A stretch of 64,000 nt of DNA from Desulfovibrio sp. MES5 (GTDB lineage Bacteria; Desulfobacterota; Desulfovibrionia; Desulfovibrionales; Desulfovibrionaceae): contig NZ_MJUZ01000006.1 of assembly GCF_002237645.1 (NCBI RefSeq), forward strand, positions 18,280 through 82,279, in the 5' to 3' direction. The position numbers and the translations under genes were made by a program. A model generated the notes under the pieces. The model saw only the letters and a list, made by a program, of their open reading frames with translations. It was not told the origin of the DNA and did not search any database. How positions within the stretch are numbered: the first letter of the stretch is position 1; the number at the start of each line of letters is the position of its first letter. Shown here in pieces: positions 43,591 through 53,439 of this stretch.

Positions 43591-46134
43591 ATGGCACAGT
43601 CTCCCCAATTTGATGTTTTGCAGCATAAATCAACACAACATTCATTCAATGTGGACTTGCATGTCCACTCGCGGCACTCCACAAATCCGTCTCAATGGGC
43701 TCTACAGAAAATAGGTTGCAGCGAGAGCTATACGCTTCCCTCAAAAATATATGACATCGCCAAGTCCAGAGGAATGGACTATGTGACGATTACTGACCAT
43801 GATACAATTGCAGGGGCGCTGGAAATAGCCCATTTGCCGCAAGTATTCATCAGCGAAGAAGTTTCTGCATATTTTCCTGATGACCGCTGCGAAATCCACG
43901 TGCTTGCCTGGAATATAACGGAAAAACAGCACGAAGACATACAGCGACTCAGAAGCAATATTTACGACCTTGTTCCCTACCTCATCCAGCAGGATATTCC
44001 ACATGCCTGCGCCCACCCTTTGTGCCCTGCCAACGACAAACTGACCATACAGCACGTTGAAAAGCTTATTCTGCTGTTCTCCGTGTTTGAACTGAACGGA
44101 GCGCGCAATGATGTGCAGAATGAAACTTTACGCTCTATAGTGGCCGCGCTTACCCCAGAAATGACCTCACGATTTGAGGAAGAATACAATTTTGCATCTC
44201 TGCTCGCGCAGCCCTGGAACAAGCATTTCATGGCTGGCTCGGACGACCACTCCTCATGCAATATAGCCAGAAGTTTTACACGCATTACCCCCGTTGGCGG
44301 CACTGACGAGGGCAACACGCTTCCGGCTCCTGCGCATCTTTTGCAGGCCGTGATGCAGGGTAATACCAGCGTAAATACTGTTCCGGCCACGCCGCTCTGC
44401 TTTGCCCACAATCTGTATGCCATCGGGTACCAGTTTTATAAAAATTCCACCGACTTGGCTCAGGACATGCACTACAGCAGCGCACTACGCTTTGCGGAAA
44501 ACATGCTGACAGGCGCGCCGGAACTCAAGCCCCTGTCAGTCAAAACACGGATGCTGACGTTAGCCGGGGTTCTGCTCCGCTTCGGACGGGGAAAAAGGAC
44601 TGTTGAAAAAAGCATGCAGGCAAATCTGCTTGAAGCTGCGGAGCAGGTGATCGCGCAGTTCCCGCAACTGCAGTTTGCCGCAAGTGAAACCAATACAATT
44701 CAGGCGCTCAAGGATTTGCCGCAACGCGAAGAAATGCTGACCCATTTCATCTCGGAAGTAACAGAAAAGGTGCAGCACGTTTGCGTGGATGCGGTGCTTG
44801 AAGATATTCTTAAAGGCAACTTTTTCAATGTGTTCAAACTGATCGGCTCCATAGGGTCACTCTACGCCCTGCTTGCTCCATACGGCATTGGCTACAGTCT
44901 GTTTTCCAAAGACAGAAAATTCGCTGAAAGCTGCTTGCAGCACTATGGAATTCAAAACTGCATGCGCCCCCAGATGGCCGAGGAAACAGCCATTGCATAT
45001 TTTACCGACACATACTGCGAGGTGAACGGGGTCGCAAAATCCTTACAGATCACACTCTCCCTTGCCGCAGCGCACAACAAAAAACTGGACATGCTAACGT
45101 GCATGCCCCAGGGCTCCAACGCCTTTCTGAACGATCCCAAACTTGCCCCAATAAATTTCCCCCCGACAGGCAGTTTTTCCATGCCTGAATACCCGGAACT
45201 CTCGCTGCACCATCCGCCAGCCCTAAAAATCATCCAGCACTGCTTTACCCGTGGCTACACGCTGTTACACTCTGTAACCCCCGGCCCAATGGGGCTTATA
45301 GCCCTGCTGGCGGCAAAGATGCTGAACCTGCCCATCCACGCAACCTACCACACGTCCTTTCCGCAATACGTATACAGACTGACGGATGACTCCTCGCTGG
45401 AAGAAACGGCTTGGCGCTATATATTCTGGTACTATAACCAGATGGACGCCGTTTTTGCCCCATCAGAAGCGACCCGGCAGGATCTCATAGCGCGCGGACT
45501 GCAACCGCAAAAAATTCACGTATACCCGCGGGGTATTGATGCCTCAGTTTTTACCCCTTCGTGGCAACGGGGTGATCTCTCAAAAGAGCAGCAGATCAAA
45601 TTTCTTTATGTCGGCAGATTATCCAAGGAAAAAAGCCTCCACCTGTTGATGGAAGCCTTCCGACGTGTTTATCCGCAAGTACCCAATGCGGTGCTGACTC
45701 TGGTTGGGGATGGGCCACAGTTTGGGGAATTGCAAAAAATGGCCAAGGATCTGCCAGTGAAATTTACAGGCTACCTTGAAGGGGAATCGCTTATTCGGGC
45801 ATATGAAAAGGCGGATATTTTTGTTTTTCCCTCTGCCACAGACACATACAGCAGGGTCGTGCTGGAAGCTCAGGCCGCCGGACTTGCCACCATAGTGAGC
45901 GGAGTCGGCGGGCCCAAGGAAAACATCATTCCTGGCAAGAGCGGGCTGGTGGTCGAGCAGGAAAATGCGGAGGCCTATGCCGCAGCAATGCTCTCGCTGG
46001 CCTGCCACCCGGAACGCATGCAGGCCATGAAGCGTGCCGCCCGGTCCTGGGCGGAGTCTCGCCCCCTGCGAAGCGCCTTTATGGCTCAATGGCAATTATT
46101 TGAAAAATTGAAAGCACAGTCGCAGGCGGCATAG
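43591..46134 (+). CDS. PHP-domain phosphoesterase fused to a GT4-type glycosyltransferase
   Basis: 847 residues from ATG 43591 (GGGAG six bases upstream); earlier starts at 43471 or 43492 are possible. Residues about 20-290 are a PHP domain with metal ligands in DLHVHSRHS, TDHDT, EEV, ACAHP and GSDDHS. Residues about 500-840 are a GT-B glycosyltransferase like plant-type or mannosyl transferases: AYFTDTYCEVNGVAKSL, then KFLYVGRLSKEKSLHLLMEA and the FPSATDTYSRVVLEAQAAGL donor site with E-x7-E. A helical spacer of about 200 residues joins them. It probably adds a sugar to a lipid or envelope glycan. No neighbours clarify the substrate. Confidence 0.8.
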   Translation: MAQSPQFDVLQHKSTQHSFNVDLHVHSRHSTNPSQWALQKIGCSESYTLPSKIYDIAKSRGMDYVTITDHDTIAGALEIAHLPQVFISEEVSAYFPDDRCEIHVLAWNITEKQHEDIQRLRSNIYDLVPYLIQQDIPHACAHPLCPANDKLTIQHVEKLILLFSVFELNGARNDVQNETLRSIVAALTPEMTSRFEEEYNFASLLAQPWNKHFMAGSDDHSSCNIARSFTRITPVGGTDEGNTLPAPAHLLQAVMQGNTSVNTVPATPLCFAHNLYAIGYQFYKNSTDLAQDMHYSSALRFAENMLTGAPELKPLSVKTRMLTLAGVLLRFGRGKRTVEKSMQANLLEAAEQVIAQFPQLQFAASETNTIQALKDLPQREEMLTHFISEVTEKVQHVCVDAVLEDILKGNFFNVFKLIGSIGSLYALLAPYGIGYSLFSKDRKFAESCLQHYGIQNCMRPQMAEETAIAYFTDTYCEVNGVAKSLQITLSLAAAHNKKLDMLTCMPQGSNAFLNDPKLAPINFPPTGSFSMPEYPELSLHHPPALKIIQHCFTRGYTLLHSVTPGPMGLIALLAAKMLNLPIHATYHTSFPQYVYRLTDDSSLEETAWRYIFWYYNQMDAVFAPSEATRQDLIARGLQPQKIHVYPRGIDASVFTPSWQRGDLSKEQQIKFLYVGRLSKEKSLHLLMEAFRRVYPQVPNAVLTLVGDGPQFGELQKMAKDLPVKFTGYLEGESLIRAYEKADIFVFPSATDTYSRVVLEAQAAGLATIVSGVGGPKENIIPGKSGLVVEQENAEAYAAAMLSLACHPERMQAMKRAARSWAESRPLRSAFMAQWQLFEKLKAQSQAA

Positions 46135-46498
46135 TGCCCGTCCAGGCCATCGCGTGCACGGCATTCATTTTCGCCAAATGAAATGGTCACGCGCAGCGGC
46201 ATTATACCCTGCGTCACACTTACTGGCCGTTGACATTTGCAGCAGGCGTTCTTTTTCACCAGCAAAGCGCTGCAACATGCCTTGCCATTGTAAAAACAGA
46301 AATTCAAAACAACGTATGGAAAACAGGCACTTCCCACAGGCACGCAGCCTGACCGCCACTGTGAACTGCGGCCTTGCGGCATACCAGCCCTGAAAGCCAA
46401 CACATCGCAAAACAGCCTTGCTGCAGAAGACACAAAAAAAGGGAGGCCGAAGCCTCCCTTTGAAGTCGTAATCCTTGCCTTTCGGCTAAACGCGTAGC
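46135..46498 (+). other. Convergent intergenic region
   Basis: 364 bases between the PHP-glycosyltransferase gene and porin 2. Only the porin terminator is recognised; no gene has coding support. Confidence 0.5.
46434..46461 (-). terminator. Rho-independent terminator of porin 2
   Basis: On the minus strand, AAAGGGAGGC-TTCG-GCCTCCC followed by seven T, 38 bases after the porin stop. Confidence 0.9.
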
Positions 46499-48034
46499 TT
46501 AGAAGCTGTACGCGAAGACCACCTGGGCCTTCCACATATCCTGCTTGCTGAAGCTGCCGTTGTTGCCGCCGTTGGCCTTCTTCCAGGTGCTGTTATCCAT
46601 GCAGTTGATAACGTAGTCCAGTTCAAGATTCATTTCGAGGTTTTCGTAAATCTTGTAGCTGTTCACCAGGTTGAATTCCACCATACCGTCGTTGGTGGTC
46701 AGGTAAGGACCGGTGTTGTTGCCCCAGCCGTCGGCCCAGGAGTGCGCGTTGTCCATGTACTTGACCATACCGGTGCTGTTGGTGCCGCCCCAGTAAGCCA
46801 CACGGAAGGTGTGCGACAGGTCTTCGATGAAGCTGACGTCGCGGATCTGCGCGCCGATGCCCCAGGTGCCGTCATAGGTCAGGGAGTAGTCCTGACGGAT
46901 CCAGCCCATGTTGCCGTCACCAATGAAGGAGGTGAAGTTGCCGGAAGCAGCAACGGAAGGCATGCGCTGCGAACCGTTCTTCGGGTTGCCGTCGTCGCCG
47001 GAAGCATACCAGCCGAAGATGCCGGGCACGCCCCAGTCAAGCTTGTATTCCACCAGGGCCTTGGCAAGCCAGCCCTGACGCTCGGTGCTGGCGCGCTTGC
47101 TGCTGCCGTCGCTCTTGAGAGCATCAAAGCGGCCCATGCCCTGCATGTAACCGTAGTTGATGTCCAGTTCGATGTTCAGCGGATCCCACAGGGTGATGGC
47201 AACAGGCAGGCCAGCCCAGAAAGCGGTGCCGTAGTCGTTGCTGGTCTTGCCAATGTTGCCATTGGTCGCGCCAATGCCGGGGTAAGGACGCAGGGAGTAG
47301 GGCAGGTTACCATCGCTGGTGCCCACGCTGTCATAAGCGCTGGTCTTGGGGTCCCACTGGCGGTTCAGCGCGTTCTTGCCCACCATGCCGTACATGGCCC
47401 AGGGGGTCAGCTTCACGCCGTCAAAGGTCAGGGGCACCATCAGGCTGAACAGATCCATGTTGTCCAGATAGTTGTTCTGCGTGCTCTTCTGGTTGTCAAC
47501 ATAGTTGTCGTTCAGGGGACGGGCCCACAGAGCGGTCAGGCCAACGTTGTCGTTGAACTTGTAGTTGACGGTGATGCCAGCCACGTCGGTATCCATAACA
47601 GCGGAGCCACCGGCCACGTTGGGCAGGGCCACGCCCTGGATGCCCATGCGCACCTTGGCGTCGGTCTGCGGCACGGCCCAGTCAATGTAGGCGCGCTTCA
47701 GCTTGATGGCGTTGTTGGCGTCAGCGCCAAGAGCGCCACCGGAAGAGCTTTTGCCCCACTGGGTGGTGCCGATTTCGAAGTACACGGTACCAGACAGGGA
47801 TTCGGAAGCAACGGCATCCAACTGCAGACGCAGGCGCTGGGCGGCCTGGAAGTCGTCGTCAGTGTTGCCCTTGGTCTTCACGCCGTTGTCACGATAAGTG
47901 TCCATGGGGCTCGCGTTGCCTACGCCGAAGCCCATGAGCCACTGGCCCTTAGCCTTAAAATCAATGGCGCTGGCGCCAGTGGCCGCGCCAAACAGCAGGC
48001 CGGCAGCCAAAAGAAGTGTACAAATGCGTTTCAT
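46499..48034 (-). CDS. Outer membrane porin, paralogue 2
   Basis: 511 residues, ribosome site GAGAGGAAGGG. Signal peptide MKRICTLLLAAGLLFGAATG, mature start IDFKAKGQWLMGF, and C-terminal QVVFAYSF. It is strongly related to the porin at 23774-25312 (shared RLRLQLDAVASESLSGTVYF, MGIQGVALPNV, PGIFGWYASGDDGNPKNGSQ), but loops differ (GKSSSGGALGADANNAIK and others), suggesting distinct selectivity or antigenic change. It reads opposite to paralogue 1, 21 kb away. Confidence 0.88.
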   Translation of the reverse strand: MKRICTLLLAAGLLFGAATGASAIDFKAKGQWLMGFGVGNASPMDTYRDNGVKTKGNTDDDFQAAQRLRLQLDAVASESLSGTVYFEIGTTQWGKSSSGGALGADANNAIKLKRAYIDWAVPQTDAKVRMGIQGVALPNVAGGSAVMDTDVAGITVNYKFNDNVGLTALWARPLNDNYVDNQKSTQNNYLDNMDLFSLMVPLTFDGVKLTPWAMYGMVGKNALNRQWDPKTSAYDSVGTSDGNLPYSLRPYPGIGATNGNIGKTSNDYGTAFWAGLPVAITLWDPLNIELDINYGYMQGMGRFDALKSDGSSKRASTERQGWLAKALVEYKLDWGVPGIFGWYASGDDGNPKNGSQRMPSVAASGNFTSFIGDGNMGWIRQDYSLTYDGTWGIGAQIRDVSFIEDLSHTFRVAYWGGTNSTGMVKYMDNAHSWADGWGNNTGPYLTTNDGMVEFNLVNSYKIYENLEMNLELDYVINCMDNSTWKKANGGNNGSFSKQDMWKAQVVFAYSF

Positions 48035-48204
48035 AAGCCCTTCCTCTCTTTAAAATCGTCCCACAGGTAACATTAACAACCTACGTTTAGGTTGAAAACT
48101 CTTTTACACGGATTTATATATATACGCAAGGTTTTTCGTAAAAATTTTTTAACCAAAATTGCCATCACATGCCAGCGCTTCGTCATGAGCCTGACATATG
48201 CCCA

Positions 48205-48240
48205 AAAACCCGGCTGCCGCGTAGGCGACAGCCGGGTTTT
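48205..48240 (-). terminator. Terminator of the rsfS-gpmI-zinc-ribbon operon
   Basis: AAAACCCGGCTG ... CAGCCGGGTTTT forms a 12-pair stem with A/T tracts on both sides, placed after the zinc-ribbon gene when read on the minus strand. It could also work in the other direction. Confidence 0.75.
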
Positions 48241-48300
48241 CAAAATTGTTTCCGTCTCAAAAACTTCCTGCGCAAAATTCAGGCGGGACAGTTTATTGTA

Positions 48301-48543
48301 CTATAAAAAATCCGGATCAGCAGCAGCCTTACCCTCAGCCAGCATGATGCGCACATAGTGCAGGCTGTGCTCGTCCACCGGAATGATGGGAAAGCCCTGC
48401 CCGCAGCCGGGGCAGCGCACCATGCGCGGTTCGGTGGGACTGGCCTGGGGCACATGTTTGCCGCAGCCAGGGCACTGGTAGAAGAAAAGGATTTCCATTC
48501 CGTCAGGGGCCACGGGCTCAATGGGTTTTTTGCGCTCACCCAC
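48301..48543 (-). CDS. Small zinc-ribbon protein
   Basis: 80 residues overlapping the gpmI 3' end by eight bases. Two CPGCG knuckles (YQCPGCGKHVP and VRCPGCGQGFPI), 18 residues apart, form a zinc ribbon. An acidic/Ala C-terminal segment (IMLAEGKAAADPDF) follows. The function is unknown; it may bind a nucleic acid or protein partner. Position after gpmI indicates co-expression. Confidence 0.7.
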   Translation of the reverse strand: MGERKKPIEPVAPDGMEILFFYQCPGCGKHVPQASPTEPRMVRCPGCGQGFPIIPVDEHSLHYVRIMLAEGKAAADPDFL

Positions 48544-50104
48544 GGGCGGCCTCCTTGCGTGCCTGATCCGCGTCTGCGCCGTTCACGGCCAGATTACGTC
48601 CGGTCATGGGCGAGGATGGTTCGATGCCCCACAGGGCCAGAAGCGTCGGGGCAACGTCGCTCAACCTGCCGTTGGCCAGCGCCTTCACCGCGCCGTCCGG
48701 CTCCAGCAGGATGCAGGGCACGGGATTGGTGGTATGGGCCGTTTGCGGGTGGCCTTCAGGCGTGAGCATGACTTCGCAGTTGCCGTGGTCGGCAATGATG
48801 AGCATGCGTCCCTTACGGGCCTCCACGGCTTCCACCATACGGCCCACGCACTGGTCCACCACTTCGCAGGCCTCGACTGCGGCTTTAACCACGCCGGTGT
48901 GCCCCACCATATCGCCATTGGCAAGGTTGCAGACAACAAGATCATACTGCCCGGAATTCCAGGCCTTGACGAATTCATCCGTCACCAGAGGCGCGCTCAT
49001 GGCAGGTTTCTGGTCATAGGTCGCCACGTCGCGCGGCGATGGCACAAGAACGCGGTCTTCGCCCGTAAACGGCTCTTCAACGCCGCCATTGAAAAAGTAG
49101 GTCACGTGGGCGTACTTTTCCGTTTCAGCCAGTCGCAGCTGACGCATGCCCCGCTCCGACACGACCTGACCAAGGCCATGGCTGACCGCTTCCTTGGGAA
49201 AGGCCACCGGCAGGGTAAAGCTGGCTTCATAGGACGTCATGGACGCCAAAGCCGACAGCGCGGGCATCTTGCCCCTGTCAAAGCCTTCAAAACCGGGGGT
49301 GATGAAGGCCGCAGTCAGTTCGCGCATGCGGTCGGCCCGAAAATTGAAGAAAAAGACCGCGTCGCCGTCGGCCATGCCGGGGGCGGCATCACCCGTGTCA
49401 AAGCGCACGGGCTTCATGAATTCATCGGTAACGCCCGCATCGTATGATGCCTGCACCGCCGCTTCGGGATTGGCCGCCGTGGGGGCCTGACCGTGCACTA
49501 TCACGTCCCATGCCTGGCTGACCCGCTCCCAGTGCTTGTCGCGGTCCATAGCGTAAAAGCGGCCCACAAGACTGGCTATGCGCGTCTGGGGCTGATCCTT
49601 GATGCTGGCTTCAAGCTCGCGGATAAAGTCCATCCCGCTGTGCGGCTCGCAATCACGGCCATCCATAAGGGCATGCACGCGCACGGGGATGCCTTGCCCG
49701 GCAGCCATGCCGCACAAAGCCTCCAGATGACGGATATGACTGTGAACGCCGCCGCCGGAAAGCAGACCCACAAGGTGCAGCTTGCCCCCGCCGCGTCTGG
49801 CCGCAGCCAGCACGTCGTTGATGACGGGGTTGGTTGCAAAGGAGCCGTCCTCCACAGCCACGTCGATGCGCGTCATGTCCTGATAGACCACGCGCCCTGC
49901 CCCGATGTTCAGGTGCCCGACTTCCGAATTGCCCATATATCCTTTGGGCAGGCCCACATCACGACCAGAGGCGATGAGCTGCCCATGCGGGCAGCGGGCC
50001 GTCAGGGCATCCAGATTGGGGGTTTGCGCCAGGTACGGGGCATTGCCAGGCCCTGGCGGGGTTATGCCCCAGCCATCAAGTATCAGCAGCAGCGTCGGCG
50101 TCAT
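48536..50104 (-). CDS. gpmI: 2,3-bisphosphoglycerate-independent phosphoglycerate mutase
   Basis: 522 residues. Alkaline-phosphatase-fold enzyme of glycolysis and gluconeogenesis that interconverts 3- and 2-phosphoglycerate with Mn. N-terminal LLLILDGWG carries the first metal Asp, and the catalytic serine is Ser60 in GNSEVGHLNIGAG. The phosphatase motifs DMVGHTG and IIADHGNCE are present, as is FNFRADRMREL from the transferase domain. The length is normal. It follows rsfS by three bases. Confidence 0.95.
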   Translation of the reverse strand: MTPTLLLILDGWGITPPGPGNAPYLAQTPNLDALTARCPHGQLIASGRDVGLPKGYMGNSEVGHLNIGAGRVVYQDMTRIDVAVEDGSFATNPVINDVLAAARRGGGKLHLVGLLSGGGVHSHIRHLEALCGMAAGQGIPVRVHALMDGRDCEPHSGMDFIRELEASIKDQPQTRIASLVGRFYAMDRDKHWERVSQAWDVIVHGQAPTAANPEAAVQASYDAGVTDEFMKPVRFDTGDAAPGMADGDAVFFFNFRADRMRELTAAFITPGFEGFDRGKMPALSALASMTSYEASFTLPVAFPKEAVSHGLGQVVSERGMRQLRLAETEKYAHVTYFFNGGVEEPFTGEDRVLVPSPRDVATYDQKPAMSAPLVTDEFVKAWNSGQYDLVVCNLANGDMVGHTGVVKAAVEACEVVDQCVGRMVEAVEARKGRMLIIADHGNCEVMLTPEGHPQTAHTTNPVPCILLEPDGAVKALANGRLSDVAPTLLALWGIEPSSPMTGRNLAVNGADADQARKEAARG

Positions 50105-50107
50105 ATA

Positions 50108-50533
50108 TTATTCTCCGCGGCCTTCGCGCCCAGCGGTTTGGGCGGCTCCGGAGCCGTGCCCCCACAGGGCTTCAAGGGCGTAAAGCTCGCGCACGGGTTC
50201 CTGAAAGATGTTGACGATAACATCGTTCATATCCACCAGGATCCACTGCCCGGTGGCGTACCCTTCCGTGCGCAGGAATTCGTAGTTTTTCTCACGGCAC
50301 ATCAGGCTTACGCCGTCAGCAAGGCTCTGAGCGTGACGCACCGAACCGGCGCTGGCAATGATCAGGGCATCGGCAAAACCGACCTGCCCCTCAAGATCAA
50401 TGCACACCACACGCAATGCCTTGTGCTCTTCAAGCCATTGGACCACATCCGCCGCCTTGCGGCTTGCGGGAACTTCTGAAAACTGCTTGGGGGCGCTGCC
50501 CCCGGAGGGAGTATTGGGATGATTATTTTCCAT
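50108..50533 (-). CDS. rsfS: Ribosomal silencing factor RsfS
   Basis: 141 residues from ATG 50533, where similarity to the family begins (DUF143 fold: VVQWLEEHKALRVVCIDLEG, FADALIIASAGSVRHAQSLA, ILVDMNDVIVNIFQEPVREL). RsfS binds ribosomal protein uL14 and blocks subunit joining in stationary phase. The frame extends about 100 codons upstream without a stop but that part looks unlike protein, and no good Shine-Dalgarno precedes 50533, so the start is uncertain. It is the first gene of the operon with gpmI. Confidence 0.85.
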   Translation of the reverse strand: MENNHPNTPSGGSAPKQFSEVPASRKAADVVQWLEEHKALRVVCIDLEGQVGFADALIIASAGSVRHAQSLADGVSLMCREKNYEFLRTEGYATGQWILVDMNDVIVNIFQEPVRELYALEALWGHGSGAAQTAGREGRGE

Positions 50534-50884
50534 AGCAAGCACATATCGCAAAGCCGGGTCAAGGGCAATGACTTCCCTAAGCTGCCGGGCCTCTGGCACG
50601 CCCTGCGACAACCCGCCAAGCGGGCATACGGGCATCGGCCCGGCAACATCCCTTGCGGCGCGTCTTTCAGGGCAGGACCGCAGCGCTCCGCCATGGGCCG
50701 CTTGTCTGGGCCGTGCTCGCCAGGGCTGCCTGCAAAACGCTACCCGCCCATGCCCGTTTTTGTTGACCCGGTGCGGACATTGCGGCATACCCAAAAGGGC
50801 TTCCACACTACAAAACCGTTTATTCTTTTTCATTGACGGCTCAAGCCGCCAAATGCCAGCTATCTATTCTATAAGGAGTGGGTC
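50534..50884. other. Divergent intergenic region rsfS/paaK
   Basis: 351 bases. The minus frame is open upstream of rsfS but lacks coding appearance. No clear promoter could be assigned to either gene. Confidence 0.4.
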
Positions 50885-52189
50885 GTGCTTTTCAATATCA
50901 AACAGGAAACCCTGCCCCGCGAAGAACTGGAAGCGTTGCAACTGCGTCGCCTGCGCAACCTGTGCGACCGCGTGTACGCCAACGTGCCCTTCTATCGTAA
51001 ACGCTTTGACGAGGCGGGCATCACCCCCGCCGACATCAAATCCCTGGCGGACCTGAAACTTCTACCCTTTACCGAAAAGCAGGATCTGCGCAACTACTAC
51101 CCCTTCGGGCTGTTTGCCGTGCCGCGCGACCATATCGTGCGCCTGCATGCCTCCAGCGGCACCACGGGCAAGGCCGTAGTTGTCGGCTACACAGCCCGTG
51201 ACCTTGAAAACTGGGCCGAGCTTATGGCCCGCAGCATGGCCGCCGCAGGGGTCAACCGCTCGGACGTGGTGCATGTGGCCTATGGCTACGGCCTCTTTAC
51301 GGGCGGGCTTGGGGCGCACTATGGCGCGGAACACATCGGGGCCACGGTGGTTCCGGCTTCCGGCGGGGCCACGCGCCGCCAGGCGCACCTCATGCGCGAT
51401 TTTGGGGCCACAGTGCTGTGCGCCACGCCCTCCTACGCCCTGCATTTGTGGGAAGCCGCCCAGGAAGCTGGCGTGGACTTTCGCGAACTTGCGCTACGCA
51501 TAGGCATCTTTGGCGCTGAGCCCTGGTCCGAAGCCATGCGCCGGGACATCGAAGAAAAAATGGACATCGATGCCATGAACATTTACGGCCTTTCTGAAAT
51601 TATGGGGCCGGGCGTCGCGATGGAATGCGTGGAAGCCAAGTGCGGCATGCACCTTTGGGAAGACCACATCCTGCCGGAAATCATTGATCCTGTGACCGGC
51701 GAACAGCTCCCCCCCGGCCAGGTGGGCGAACTTGTGCTGACGACCCTCACCAAGGAGGGCATCCCCATGCTGCGCTACCGCACCCGCGACCTCACCAGCC
51801 TGGACTACACGCCCTGCTGCTGTGGCCGCACCCACGTGCGCATCTCGCGCTTGCAGGGCCGCAGCGACGACATGCTCATCATACGCGGGGTCAACGTCTT
51901 TCCGCAGCAGATCGAAGGCCTGCTTATGGAAAGTGACGGTCTCACCCCCAACTACCAGATCATTGTGGGTTCGGTTAACAATCTGGACACGCTGGAAGTG
52001 CATGTGGAAGTCAGCGACAGCCTGTTTGCCGACGAGATACGCAAACTCCAGATGCTGGAAAACCGCCTGCAAAAGAACATCAAGGAGTTCCTGGGCGTCA
52101 CGGCCAAGGTGCGCCTGATGGAGCCGCGCTCCATCCAGCGCTCCGAGGGCAAGGCCCAGCGCATCGTGGACAAGCGCGGCAAGGACTAG
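50885..52189 (+). CDS. paaK: Phenylacetate-CoA ligase family protein
   Basis: 434 residues from GTG 50885 (AAGGAGTG upstream). Adenylate-forming enzyme: A3 motif [21 protein letters not shown]5 [15 protein letters not shown]7/A8 [12 protein letters not shown] and [20 protein letters not shown], and C-terminal [12 protein letters not shown] with the catalytic Lys. It makes an aryl-acyl-CoA from phenylacetate or a related acid. In Desulfovibrio-like bacteria it often serves amino-acid-derived aryl acids; specificity is inferred. Its transcript runs to the GC-rich hairpin repeat. Confidence 0.88.
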   Translation: MLFNIKQETLPREELEALQLRRLRNLCDRVYANVPFYRKRFDEAGITPADIKSLADLKLLPFTEKQDLRNYYPFGLFAVPRDHIVRLHASSGTTGKAVVVGYTARDLENWAELMARSMAAAGVNRSDVVHVAYGYGLFTGGLGAHYGAEHIGATVVPASGGATRRQAHLMRDFGATVLCATPSYALHLWEAAQEAGVDFRELALRIGIFGAEPWSEAMRRDIEEKMDIDAMNIYGLSEIMGPGVAMECVEAKCGMHLWEDHILPEIIDPVTGEQLPPGQVGELVLTTLTKEGIPMLRYRTRDLTSLDYTPCCCGRTHVRISRLQGRSDDMLIIRGVNVFPQQIEGLLMESDGLTPNYQIIVGSVNNLDTLEVHVEVSDSLFADEIRKLQMLENRLQKNIKEFLGVTAKVRLMEPRSIQRSEGKAQRIVDKRGKD

Positions 52190-52873
52190 TTGCGGCAAGA
52201 ACCAGTTTTAGATTGTCACTGTGAAATGATTTGCGGGGGAGGGACTCTTTTGCAAAAGGGCCCCTCCCCCACGCCCCAGCCCCCTAAAATCTTCACGCCC
52301 ACCCCCATAAAACTATTGCTGCACTTTGGCAGGGTACCGAAGCATTGCAATCTTAAAATGCTCCGGAGGCTGCGTGCAGACGCCCGCCGTGCAGGCGTCA
52401 ACCCTGATTGCCTGCGTAGTCAGCGCCGTGACGGGTATGCCGTAAACATTGCGAAAGCACATGCTTGCCGTCACTCTGCGCTATGGGTTTTCTGATTTGC
52501 GGCGGGAGCCCAAAAACACGCCTCCCAGACGCCGCATCATTGCGAAACTTGTCGCGCGTGCGCTTGGCGAGGGTACGCACGGTTGCGCTTCATGAGGACG
52601 CCTGTAGTCGCGCTTGACGGCGAGCCCTTGCTTACGCCGCCGACGCACTCCTGCGGTGCAATTGCCCCAGAGGCGGCAAACCGAATTCAAAAAAGCGCCC
52701 TTCAGGGTTGCGTCCCCCAACGGCCAGTTCTCCCCGGTTTGCCTTCACGGCTTTTCATGCGGTTTATCAGCGTTTTGAGCGCCGCCAGTAGCGGGGAAAA
52801 ATAAAACTCTGTAAAATTTATGGAACAATGCTTGACACTCAGGGTCAATCCACGTAAAAGCATACCTCGCTGA
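52190..52873 (+). other. Intergenic region between paaK and the tRNA cluster
   Basis: 684 bases. After the family A hairpin (52233-52289) the sequence is GC-rich and has only short frames, among them a basic minus-strand frame at 52481-52720 (79 codons) without a ribosome site or clear family. No RNA gene is recognised before 52874. Confidence 0.45.
52233..52289 (+). repeat. GC-rich hairpin repeat family A, copy 5
   Basis: GCGGGGGAGGGACTC-TTTTGCAAAA-GGGCCCCTCCCCCAC followed by the family tail GCCCCAGCCCCCTAAAA. The upstream flank GATTGTCACTGTGAAATG also matches the flank of copy 1 when inverted, so homology extends beyond the stem. Confidence 0.85.
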
Positions 52874-52950
<77 letters not shown>

Positions 52951-52959
52951 TTTTTTGCT

Positions 52960-53033
<74 letters not shown>

Positions 53034-53069
53034 AAAAGTATTTTTCACGCTTCGCCGTTTGCAGACCAT

Positions 53070-53144
<75 letters not shown>

Positions 53145-53149
53145 CTTTT

Positions 53150-53224
53150 GCGGGAATAACTCAACGGTAGAGTGTCAGCTTCCCAAGCTGAAGGTTGCGG
53201 GTTCAAATCCCGTTTCCCGCTCCA
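53150..53224 (+). tRNA. tRNA-Gly (CCC)
   Basis: Acceptor GCGGGAA/TTCCCGC, anticodon arm CAGCTT-CCC-AAGCTG with anticodon CCC, T loop TTCAAATC, encoded CCA. It is the last tRNA before a terminator and before the decayed accessory region. Confidence 0.93.
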
Positions 53225-53234
53225 GAGAAATCAA

Positions 53235-53268
53235 GCCCTTATGGTTAAAAACCGTAAGGGCATTTTTT
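53235..53268 (+). terminator. Terminator of the tRNA cluster
   Basis: GCCCTTATGG-ttaaaaa-CCGTAAGGGC followed by A and a T-rich tract, ten bases after the last tRNA. Confidence 0.85.
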
Positions 53269-53406
53269 ATTTTTATATATATTGTGCCACCCCTGTGCCA
53301 CAAAAATTTACGATGGCCGGTGCCTCTCCCTGTGTGACCCTCAGGGAATAAGCGGGCGCGCAAGTTGGCACTGATTTGCACGCAAGTTGGCACACGCGAG
53401 CGCATA

Positions 53407-53433
53407 AAAAAGCGGGGGTTTAGCCCCGCTTTT
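53407..53433. terminator. Bidirectional terminator-like hairpin
   Basis: AAAAGCGGGG-gtttag-CCCCGCTTTT has A and T tracts on both sides. It lies at the border between the tRNA region and the gene remnants read on the minus strand. Confidence 0.6.
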
Positions 53434-53439
53434 GTGTTA

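Noticed and set aside
50534..50833. 100-residue N-terminal extension of RsfS
   Set aside because: The frame is open but shows Arg/Pro/Cys-rich non-protein composition, and the family normally begins near 50533.
52481..52720. 79-residue basic minus-strand protein between paaK and the tRNAs
   Set aside because: No ribosome site, no recognised family and composition like neighbouring non-coding GC-rich DNA.
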